Shown in pieces: positions 49,005-60,600 of a stretch of 64,000 nt of DNA. A program made the position numbers and the translations under genes. The stretch is from positions 166,800,667 through 166,864,666 of the forward strand of contig CM075673.1 of the NCBI GenBank assembly GCA_037962975.1, read 5' to 3'. Position 1 is the stretch's first letter, and the number at the start of each line of letters is the position of its first letter. The DNA is from Clitoria ternatea. Taxonomy: Eukaryota > Streptophyta > Magnoliopsida > Fabales > Fabaceae. The notes below the pieces were generated by a model. The model saw only the letters and a list, made by a program, of their open reading frames with translations, searched no databases and had not been told where the DNA came from.

Positions 49005-49678
49005 CAGTAGAGGTGTTCAACAATCCAACAATCGAACCAATCTGTGATTAATTGTGAAACTGAACCATTAAACACCAAAATTGCTAATCGCATCAACTGC
49101 AATTGCAAAAAATCGCTCTTTCTAACACGTTTGTTCGACATGTAGTTTTTATTTACATAACCAAACTAAACCAAACCAAATTGCACATATACATATTTTC
49201 TAGTTCTTATTTAACCCTTGCCTCAAATACCTTACTTTAATTTCATTCAGTAATTTTTTTCTAATAACAAAATTTAAATATTTATTGAATGTGACCTAAT
49301 ATTGGTATGATAACAAAGAAATTAGAAAGTAGGAACATGAAATTTACTATAATTAAGAGTAAAAATATGCTAATTTAAATTATAAAGCAGGAAGTAATAA
49401 TATAAGACGGTGCGAATTTTAATACAAAAGAATATTACATGCCTTGTTTTTTTATTAAGATAATAAGTTAAGATATAAATTATAATATTCAAAATCAAAG
49501 TTTAAATTTAAATAAATTGAACCAATTTAAACAGTAATATTTTGCTTTGGTTTGATTTGATTTGATTTTTTATTTTATTTCAACTGAACTAAACCATAAA
49601 TATTTTTATTATGCGGTTTGATTTATTTATTCTGCTTCAAAATCAAATCAAACCGAATCGATTCATAAACACTCTGCC
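49005..49678. mobile_element. Possible hAT-type non-autonomous element
   Basis: The left end CAGTAGAGGTGTTCAACAAT and the reverse complement of the right end (GGCAGAGTGTTTATGAATCG) form a weak inverted repeat of the CAG-GGTGTTCA type seen in plant hAT elements. The inner ends are rich in GGTTTGATTT/AAACCAAACC. No 8-bp target duplication could be found, so the call is tentative. It would truncate the R1 interior. Confidence 0.3.
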
Positions 49679-50630
49679 ATTTTAAGCTAGAGCTTCGTGA
49701 TGAAGCTTAACCCTTTAGGTATATTCAATCATACAATTAAGGACCATACGAAGCCACACAACATTTTACATCCCAAACATAGTGGAACCTAACAAATAGA
49801 CATATGTAAACATGAAAGATGACAATTTGATTTTTTTTCTTGGACCTAGTCCCTATGGGTCGTGTATTATACAGTATTTTTTTATATACTAGTAGATTTG
49901 ATGGGGAAAAAGATTTCCTAAATAAAAGATTTTCGTGAATGTTTTTTTTAAACTTTTGTAACCTCTTTGTTATTTGGGAGTAAAAATTTCCCTCAATGAT
50001 GTAAAATTATTAAAAATTCTTCATAAGTATATTTAAACATTCTTAAATATTCATTCTCACTTACAAATTGAGTATTCAAGTGTAAACAAAAGTGTACGTA
50101 ATGATTATATCGCAAAAAAAATTATTTCAAAATTTATCAATAGCTGTATAAGGTTGTGAGAAACTTAAAGATAGAGAGAAACAAGATTTGAAAATTACAA
50201 GAGCCAAGATCAACTGTATTTATACAGTTAAGCCTTTAGTAAGTTACATCTAACTTACAAGAAAAACTTGAAAGCTTACAGTGCAACCTAAAAATAGAAG
50301 GCACACTCAATGACTGAAAAATATAAACCCGAACTTATATTGCTCTATACACACCATTACTTCGATTGCTTTATGCTGATTATATTTTCCTAAATAAATT
50401 TCCATTATGAATGGTCACCAATTGCTATATGTGAGTGATCATCATTTGTTAACTGTCTTTCATTCCCTGCACTTTTTCCGTTGGTGGGAGATTTGTAGAA
50501 AACAGTAAGTGAGTTAGTTTTGAAAATATTTTATCACTTGTGAAAACGAAGTTATGAAAATGAAAAAATTTAAATGTTATTTTTACGTCTTTCGACAGTT
50601 AAAACTTCATTAAATCGTATAATTTATTTT
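49679..50630. other. AT-rich intergenic DNA; nothing recognised
   Basis: No open frame of note, no recognisable transposon ends and no RNA gene seen. Confidence 0.5.
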
Positions 50631-50969
50631 TGAGGTTGACAATCCAAACAGGAACCAAAGCAAACGTGGCAGCAGACGAGGGAGTGACATTTGTTGGGAG
50701 GTACTTGGCCAATAATACTATAGTCAAAATAAACTCTACGTCCAAATGGAAATATTCCCAAAAAAAAAAATACCACACTAAGAAACAGCTTCCCTTCATA
50801 GACCGTAGTGATGGACTAAGTTTTCTATTTCTACGTCCCCACACTACACCCCAACCTCCCCAATTCAATACGAACCATACCATTCGCCATTGCTTCTTCC
50901 AATTCATAAATACACACTCGCACTCACTCCACCACGCACGTTTGCAGATCTCATTTTCCACAGGAGAAA
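50631..50969 (+). promoter_or_regulatory. Probable NAD-ME1 promoter and 5' UTR
   Basis: A TATA-like CATAAATAC at about 50904-50912 lies about 60 bases before the ATG at 50970, leaving room for a short leader. The overlapping open frame (50630-51109) runs in another frame through the real first exon and is not taken as a gene. Confidence 0.4.
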
Positions 50970-53900
50970 ATGGCGATGCTGTGGAAGCACGTGAGGGCGT
51001 GGAAGCGGCACGTGATCGCTGGCCACCACCGGCTTTCCAGATCTCTCACCACATCGGAAGGTCACCGTCCCTCCATCGTCCACAAACGCAGCATCGACAT
51101 TCTCCATGATCCTTGGTTCAACAAAGTACTCTTCTCTCTTCTCTCCTTTTCTCATTCCATCACTTCAATTTTTTACGATTTTTCTTTTCTTTTCTGGAAC
51201 TCTCTCTCTCTCTCTCTCACTCTGTGAATCTCTGATTATAAACAACGGCAAAGCTTTGCATTTTCTCAGCTGTTCTTGTGTTTATTTATAATCATAATTC
51301 AAGTTTCGTTTCGATAATACTCTATAAAAGTCGGTAGTCAAGTTGCATGTGTTAATTTGGATGAATCATGAAACTCTAATTTTATTTAATTAAAATGAAA
51401 CGGTACGAAAAGTGCCTTAAAAGTTGTGCTTAAGTTTTGTTGAATAAATAAATAAACCAATCTAAACACGCAACTTTTTTTCTTCATTTCATTTTGTTGA
51501 ATGAAAGAGTTAGTGAATTGAAAGTGATTTGGATTTGGAATGTGCTAGTGGTAGTGAGTGGATATTAAGTGAGAAATTTTATTAAGGCTTTGTTTGGTCG
51601 AATAGCTTCATTAACTGATAATTGGAAGGTTTAGTGTTGTGTGGTTTTAATTTTTTTGAATCGGTATCGATTGGATAGACACCTGTTTGTTCGTTTTGAT
51701 AATTCGTTAAGTTGAATACAAGCATAAAACATGCTATTTTGAAGGCTTAGTTCCTTACGCTGCTTCAGTTTTTAACTCATGAGAATAAGCCTGAAGCAGC
51801 TTATATGAGCTTTGGATATTGTTTTTGAGTTCCATCCAACTAAGCATAAAATGCTTTGCAGGTTCTTACTGATTATTATATAAAGAAGCCCATGTAAGGT
51901 GAAAATAAGCTTTAGCCAAATGGGGTATTAGTTCTGACAGTCTAGTTATGGCTTTGGTGATTCTCTGTTGCTTTCGAGCCTGTTTGGAGATGGTTTCCAA
52001 CGGAGGTTAACGGAGAAATTCTCCGTTGATTGGAAGCAACTTTTTGATCCTACGGGTCAACGGAGTTTTGATTGTCTCTAACGGCGTGAATAATTAATAT
52101 CAACCTTTAAATTTTTCACTTCAACTCAACTCCGTTTTCCCAGCTGTAAACCAAACAACCCCTTCATGTATGCTGTTGCTTACTTTCACAAAATTCTGTT
52201 TGCTTTTTCTTTTTTAGTTTGAATCTTATGAATCGGTTTATGCTTTTTATTTTATTTTTTGTTTTATTAATATGAAATTGAAGTATGTTGGTGGTCTAAT
52301 CTAAGAACATATATTAACTATTGAAGCAACATGTATTCTCTTGGGTCCTTTTAGGTGAGTTTTTCCTTTGAAAATTTGTCTGATAAATTACAAGTTTCTT
52401 TTCTTTTTTACAAGTTTAAATAGGGGTTGCAAATAAGAAAACTGTGGGAAATTGCCGACAAATGTGCCAAATGCAGCTGCAAATTGCAGTCATGATGTGA
52501 TTGTGTATAGCTTGAAAATCTTGATGTTGTGGCCACAATTGCAATATGCATTTTCAGTTTTCACAACCTAAAGTTGAAATTCCGCTTCACATCATATCAT
52601 ATATATTCTACAAATAATCCTCAAAGGGCTTGTGCATTTTTTTTGGAGGGGATGTGATAGAGATTCTCCGACACCTTTGTATTAGAGGTAGTAAACCTTT
52701 TATAGTTTTGATGATAACTTTTTCATGGATGACTTAATTTAAGGAAATTTGCTACCAACAAAATTGCTTTACTGGCTTCCAGCACATTTATGCATTCTAA
52801 TTTTTGTAAGTATTACCAGTTAAGAGTTTCTACATTGACCGAGAATATGACCAGAATACTGCTTATTAGGCTTGAGTAATCCTCTTCCCTTGAACTTACT
52901 TTTGGAGTTGAGTTAGGCCTAACCCATGTCTAATAGTAATAATTGGTTATTATTCTGTAGAGGCTACAATCCATAATTAAATTGTCTGCTTGTTTTACAT
53001 GATGCTAGAAATCAATATTAAAATTTCTAGCAAATTTCCTTTTCTTCATTCTGATATTTCTGCGTAGTTTGTCTAGTGCTAGGTTGAAGATAAATGATGC
53101 TTTTGCTATTATAGTTTTGCTCCTCTACTCTTCCATTGGAGGATATTTTTTAATTTCCTTTAAATTTTCAATATGATGCTGTATTATTTTAACCTTGATG
53201 TTTTAAAATTAGGGAACAGCTTTTTCCATGACAGAACGAGATCGTCTTGATCTACGAGGACTGCTTCCTCCAAATGTTATGCCTCCTGATCTACAGATTG
53301 AACGCTTCAGTATGTTTTTATATTTTCGTTGATCACAGGTCAATGTTGAACAATAAAATATTTCAGTTTTCGGTAGTAATTTTATTTCTTATAATTGTGT
53401 TGATGATTGAGATCTGTCATCCATTTTACCTTCAATTTGGAATTAGCTATTCAAATTTCCTTCATGGTTCAATTATTTGCTTGGGTCTGTGGTACCATAT
53501 ATTGACTAAATAATATAACTTTTAAAAATAATCTGACATACTTTACATGTAATAGTAATGCAAAAGCTAAAACTACATAAATCTATTTCTTTTTGAAGAG
53601 TCACCCTTGTGAATAAAATTAAGCATGGGTTATGTCTTCCTGAAATTTCAAAGAATATTTATATAAATTAAGCATGTAAGGAGGTGAGTGTATTTAGCAT
53701 ACTTAGGGAACTTCTTAGGAGTTCCTTTGATTAATATATGTTCTGGTTATAAAATTGTCACTCTCTCTTTGGTTCCCTGTTCATGCTCCACGGTTTCTCT
53801 TAACAGATTTTTTTTACTGATATAGAAAGAGATTGGATAGTTTTGAATTTTTTGAAACACCTGGGTTTGGATTTGTTGTTCCATTTTAAAATTTAAAATT

Positions 53901-54553
53901 TTAGTATGTGAAATAGTTAGAATGAAATTGTTGAAATTATGGGGTTTTAGGTATAGAGGGAGAGAAAGAGATGAAAGACAAATGGATTAATAATTGATAT
54001 TGAGATAATTACAATATACTGATATGTGTAATAAAACCTAAAGGACTATTCTTTATTTATACTAATTATGATCTTATATAATTCGGGAAATAAATCATAA
54101 TAATAAATGAAAATATAATAATGGATGAAAATATGATCCTAAGAGATATGATAGAAATAAGGAAACTAATCCTAGATAATAATATGAGATGTTCTAAGAT
54201 ATTATCAGATATGATAATATAATTTCATATATTCTACCAGAGATGATTGTATATTTATTACTTTGGACCATTTGAAACTTTGTGGAAACTTAAAAAATTA
54301 AGGATGTAAGGGAATCTCCTTCAATTGTTTTGTCTTCTTATGTTTTTATTTTTATTTTTGAAATTTCTTAGAATACTGGTTCTTGCGGTTTCTGCAAGAA
54401 GTACTCTCTTGGTTGGTACTGAATATATTGCATACATTGGCCTGTTGCATTGTAACATGTTAGCATCTATAGCTGAAATATAAATGACAGGCTGCACATG
54501 GCTACATGCATAATATCCAGTACATGCTTCAGTGATGAGAAATAAGGATTGTG

Positions 54554-54604
<51 letters not shown>

Positions 54605-57600
54605 AATATTATATCATGTTATTACCTTTGGACTTAATAATTTAACTATAGCTAAAATTCATGTGTTTGTTTTGTAGTGGCTGATCTGAAGAGGCTTGAA
54701 GTTCAAGCAAGAGATGGACCTTCTGATCCTTATGCATTGGCTAAGTGGCGGATACTTAACCGCTTGCATGACAGAAACGAGACTATGTATTATAAGGTAT
54801 GTCCAGAGTTTTCTATTGCACTCCTTGGATAACTAACATCTATCCAGAAATAAACTTTGACAATGATTTAGGTGTAATACTGTGACGTCCTACGTCAATT
54901 TACCTTTATTTATATCTGTTTAATTAATTTTCACAATAAATTTTTCGCATTTAATTAAGTATAATTAGTTCTTATTTCGAAATAATATTTATTCTCCCTA
55001 AACATGCTCAAATAATAATTATATAACTTGATAAAACCTTAAAGTTCTATTAATTTAGAAAGAAACCAAAAAATATGAAATAGGGGCCTGACGCTGCGCG
55101 CCAGTCCCACGCGTAGCGTCAGCCCTCTGCTGCGCACCTCACGCTACGCGCCAGCCTCACGCGCAACGTGGGCATGATAGTGACAGCACCTGATGCTGTT
55201 ACACATTTAAACCATTTTACCAACTTTTAATCTACCCAATTGGCCAATTTTAGATCCGATTGCCACGAAACTTCACGGGCCACCTGTTTTTCCCATTTCG
55301 GAACTGTTGGCGCTATCCGTTCGCCAAAATTCCAACATATGTGCAGGTTATGCACAAAACGCAGTTTAATTCAAATAGGTGCAACACCTTGACACCAAAC
55401 ACCCTAAATGGGTTCCAAATGACTTAAGGCTAATATACAACTTCTAATTATCCTAAGGAACCTATTGATGCATTTCGGGGATTATGTAACCCTTTGAATT
55501 TCCAACTCACCTATCCAGTTCCTTTAAATTCATAAAATCACTATATGCATAATTTGCTAAATTAATCCTATCCCTCAACCAACATCATTCACATAGCACA
55601 TACACCAATCATGCATCAATACAACCTACCTATGACATTCAACATTCACACATCCTTGGCTCCGTGCCATAATTCATCATCATCAATAAGTCATCAAACC
55701 ACAACATGCATAATCATGGCAAGTTCATCACATACTTTATCATCTATCACCCACCATAGTAATATATTACTTATTACACACTTACACACATACACTCAAA
55801 CATTACATTTATTATATACATCTCCATTCCTTGACATCAACCTTCCTCTTGGCGCACCTCCGCAGCATTAGCATCCTCCCTGTCACTGGTCACTAAAATT
55901 GAACAACAGCAAGGGTGAGTATTTGGAATATCATAATTAATATAGAACGAAATATTAAATTTAACAATACCTACTACTCTTTGTTATTACATAATCTCTT
56001 TTGATTTCCTGCACTTATCCACGTCGATATAAATACACACATACATATCAATCTTTAACTTATTCAAGCCATACTTTCATTCATTCACATTACACTTTCA
56101 ATTCATAATTCATTTTCCATCATCAATCAATATAAGATTCACATATGTCACAACTGACTCTCATACAATTTGACGCCTAGTATCCGGATACTAAAGGACT
56201 GGCCTTCAGCTGGGAGTCCGACTTGACATCCCGTGAACCCGACTTGGTTCACCGAGCCCGACTTGGCTCTCCACCTCAACCACTGGGTCCGACTTGACCA
56301 CTGGGTAGCTCAACTTGGCACAAAGACCACGGGAGCCAAAAAGTGAGGGGTATACATATCGTTGGCCATCCCATACCACATATTCACATATCAGATCTCA
56401 TAATCATAACATATCATCAACAAACCACATGTGCAACTACCAGAAACTGGCATGTGCTCGTAATACAGGGCGACCGACTTGTCAAACCCCTCCATACAAT
56501 GCTATTGCATATATCATCAATAATCCAAAATTCCACATTCTTATTCATAATCAAATATACATACACCACTCAAAGTGGAAATATTACACATATCTTTTAC
56601 TTTCATCATTCCAATCTTTATTTCATTATATAATTAATTCAATCAACATATTTCTTTCATATTCAACCATTTAATCTCACTCCACATACTCATACATTCA
56701 CAACTACTATATTTAGTTACTTTATATTATTTATGACAACTCTTACTAAATTCTTGAACTTCCCATAATCTATTTTCATATCAATTCTAATTAATTATTA
56801 CCCGAACACCCCCCTTACCTCTATTCCGAGCTCCGACAGTTTGCTCAAGGGGTAGATAACGTCCTACCGCCGCTGGATTCACCGTTCCTCTTTCGCTTCC
56901 GACGTCCACTTCGTCGATCGCTTGCCTAACGCTCGTTCCGGCACCTACGGTCACCGAAACATCAAACTAGTTAGTACGTTACCTTCCTTATACTTCCAAA
57001 CTCATTACCCAAGCTTCACAAGCCACTGAAACTCAGAATCAAAACCCCAATCATCACATGCAAACTCGGATTTCATGAAAGGAAGGAGAAGAAACTAAAG
57101 ATTAGAGGCCCTAGATGCCTTACCTTGGTTCCAAATTGCCTAAAACCACCAAGAATCCAAGTTTCCCTCGAAACCCTAGCCAAATCGCCTCAGAGAAGAG
57201 AGAAAATGAAAGAAAGGGTTTACAGGTTCTGTTCTGTATGACCCTGTTATAACACAGATCGCGGCGCTGGCGCTACGCGTCAGCTCACTAAATCGCACCT
57301 GACGCTACGCGTCCCAGCCACGCTACGCGTCAGGGTCCTGATGCCATTTTCCTTAAAATTTCATTTAAAACTCCTTTTCCCCGCTTAACATTTCATATAC
57401 CATTTTTATTATAAGCCAAATAATAATTTACCCATTTCCAATTTATTTTCTATTATCAAAACATCAGGGATGTTACAAATACTGTCACTGCTTTTAACAA
57501 AGTGATCTTCTATAACTTGTGGAATGTAAAATTGCATAGAAGATTTAGACAAAATGACATGTTATAGGTGGAACTACCATTTAAGGATTTTAACTATTGA

Positions 57601-60600
57601 CATTTTTGTTGTCTGATTATAGAGTTCTTTGGCCTGTGACCTTTGGTTCAACCTGTGGCCCTTTTATTTGAAGGGTGTAAGTGTGCTAATTCCATTTGAA
57701 GGGTAGTGGGTAACTGCAATTCCTTAGATTTTATGAAATTTTGTGCAATATTAGCATGATAACTACATATACTTCCTCTGGTCCTAAATACGAGTTACTT
57801 TTATCCTAATTATAAACCAAGAAATGACTGTTAAGTCATTAAATTTGTCTCAAAATAAAGGTGTTTTCCTATTATACCCTTGACATAAATGTATACCCAA
57901 CAACTCCACTAATACCTTAATAAATGCTTCTCTTTCACTGCATGGGAAACATTCTACTATTAATAAAACCATTGAAAAGCGTACAAAGGATAAAAGTGGA
58001 AAATTTTAATTAATGTTCCAGTTGGTGACTTATATTTAGAACCAAGGAATTCTTCTAGAAGGTGATTTGTTTTTAGAACCGGATGGAGTAATTCGAAGGA
58101 TCTATTAAAACCATTTTGTTTCAAGTTATTAGTTGGTGTAAGTGTGTTAATTCTTACGCCACAGATCATTACCAATATGTGTGTGTAAGGAAGGATATTT
58201 TATTGGTTTGGGTGGAGGGAGGGTAAGCCAAAAGGAAAAGTGACCTCTATGGGGTTCTTTGTGTTCAAGGTGGCCTCAAAGGATTTGGTGCCACTTGAGC
58301 TAAGGCTCTTGGGTTTGTTAGACCGCAAGTTCATTGTGTTCTTACATTTTTTTGTCTCCTGTTGCTGGTATGCAATTGTATGATGAGTGTTTTACTCTGA
58401 TTATGTAATTTATACTTTACTTCTTTATGAATGAAATATTATTTTATCAAGATGTAAAGGTAAAATAAAATAAGCTTTTGTGTGTGCACACACATGTGTG
58501 GAAGGGAAGGGGTTTTCTTTCTTGGAATGTACAGATGTGTAAGTGAAAAACATTTTGGGGAATAAATATAAAACCGGTGAAAGTAGCTAATTGCAACGTG
58601 ACTGAGATAAAATGACACTTCCATGGTGTGAAGAGATTTCCCCCTATTTTATATAGAAATTAGCAAAAGAAAACATGGCTTGGACACATGAGTTTTGCTT
58701 CAAGATATGAACAGAGTGCTCAGATCCAGTATCTGCATTTATAATATTATTGACAGATGAAGTACCAAACTACCAATTACCAAATTATATATACATGTGT
58801 GATTACAGCTGACATTTGTGTCACAAGCACTGTTTTTGACCAGAATTCACATAATTTATGAGTAAGAGCTTTATACTGCCTGGTGGTTTTCTGTATTTTG
58901 TATATGCATGTGAATTGCATATTTACTTCAAGTCATGCATTGGAAAATTAAGCTTGCCTTATTTGGTGCATATTGTTCATAATTGATGATGTTTTGATGC
59001 ATCTGAAAAATCCTGATTTATCAAATGGATGATTTTAATTTCAGTGACCTGTCCTATATTGTCAGGTTTTGATTGCCAAAATTGAGGAATATGCACCAAT
59101 AGTGTATACTCCAACTGTGGGTCTTGTATGTCAGAACTATAGTGGACTGTTTAGAAGACCGAGAGGAATGTATTTTAGTGCCGAGGATCGTGGAGAAATG
59201 ATGTCTATGGTCTATAACTGGCCAGCTGAGCAGGTTGTTAATTATCAATATCATAGTTTTCTATATAAAATTTTAGCTAGTACTTTCTTATGTGTATTGT
59301 AAATGCCATTGCTTTGCCAGTTTGTAATAATATATTTTAAATGTTGAGTAAATAGCTAAATTGGTGATTGAAAGATAAGATGACTACCAACTAGGTCCCT
59401 TAAAGATGATGGGTTACTAAAAAAAATCCTTCAAAAATTGATTTAGCTGCTATCATATTGGTCACTAGACCCTTTCTTTCTTATCAGTTAAAATAACTCT
59501 TTCTAGCAGTTTTAAAACACTAAGAAAGGGCTAGTGATTAACTTGGTGGTCAAATTGATCTTTGGAGGATTTATTTGGTAACCATCTTCTTTGAGCGACC
59601 TAGTTGGTAGTTACTTTATCTTTCAATGACTAATTTGACTATTTATGTTGGCACTGAATGTAATTTTTTTCACTGCAGTAGTAGTTTTCTCTGCCGAATG
59701 TAATTCTTTTCTCATGATTGGTCTGGTATTAGCTTGGCGCCGATATTCTTTTTCATATATAAGTTTAATAGACATGATTAATGGATTAAAAAACATGTAT
59801 TGATTTTTACTGCTCAAGTTATTTGTTCATTGACAACTAGACTGGAACTGGGCCTGCTCTTATTTTAGGTTATTTTCTACTTGCAATGTAGTTCAGTGAA
59901 TTTTAAAAGGAGGCTTTATTGTTGTTCTTTTACCTTCTTCATACATGTAGCATTGTCTGCATACTTGGTTAAATATAAAAATGATTTTCATATACTAAGT
60001 GATGTTCTATAGCTTTTTTATTGTAGTTTATAAGCAATCCCTGTGTTTCTAGGGTTGCTAAACTTTAAAACTTCATTTGTTTGTTCTGATATTTCTACAG
60101 CTGTCAAAAACATTGACACACTCTCTCTCAATAATTCTCTTGGGAGAAATTATTCTCAACAATTTCTCTCTATAATTATTTAGTCTTTCTAGGGCTGTCA
60201 AGAGCATTAACACATAGATTGTTGATCAATGTAGCAAAGTACCACCATTGATTTCATCTGATGGTACCGAATCGCCAATTGCAATATTTTGACAAATTAA
60301 TGGTGACATGGAATGTTTTTTAATATTATTTGAATGATTAGAATTCTGTCACTCATTTTAATTTGCACTGAAAATGAGATGCTCAATTTTCGACTTTCAT
60401 TGGATTTGTTTCAAAACTATGACTCATGTCTATGCATAATATTTTGATGCATGCTAATTTAAGAATCAAACATCTCATTTGATATTCTTTTCAGGTTGAT
60501 ATGATTGTAGTTACTGATGGGAGCAGAATTCTGGGACTTGGAGATCTTGGAGTTCAAGGAATTGGAATTGCCATTGGGAAGCTTGATCTATATGTTGCTG

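Larger units (their letters stand above)
54881..57477 (-). mobile_element. Solo LTR (2597 bp) in NAD-ME1 intron 3
   Basis: Plus-strand TGTGACGTCC...GGGATGTTACA flanked by the target duplication AATAC (54876-54880 and 57478-57482), with no internal region, so it is the product of LTR-LTR recombination. It is a diverged relative of the R3/R4 LTR: both share the terminal bases and the block with GTATCCGGATAC and repeated ACTTGAC strings (here 56150-56345; in LTR A 20272-20490). It has no TAATCGATTA array; instead it carries GC-rich clusters near both ends. The small open frames inside are not genes. Confidence 0.93.

Noticed and set aside
50630..51109. 159-residue frame upstream of NAD-ME1 and minus-strand frames 50599-50961 and 50904-51155
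   Set aside because: They overlap the malic enzyme first exon in wrong frames or antisense and resemble no family.
55611..56674. Several Thr/His/Ser-rich frames in the solo LTR
   Set aside because: They arise from CAT/CAC/ATA-rich LTR sequence; the matching frames in the R3/R4 LTRs are equally non-coding.
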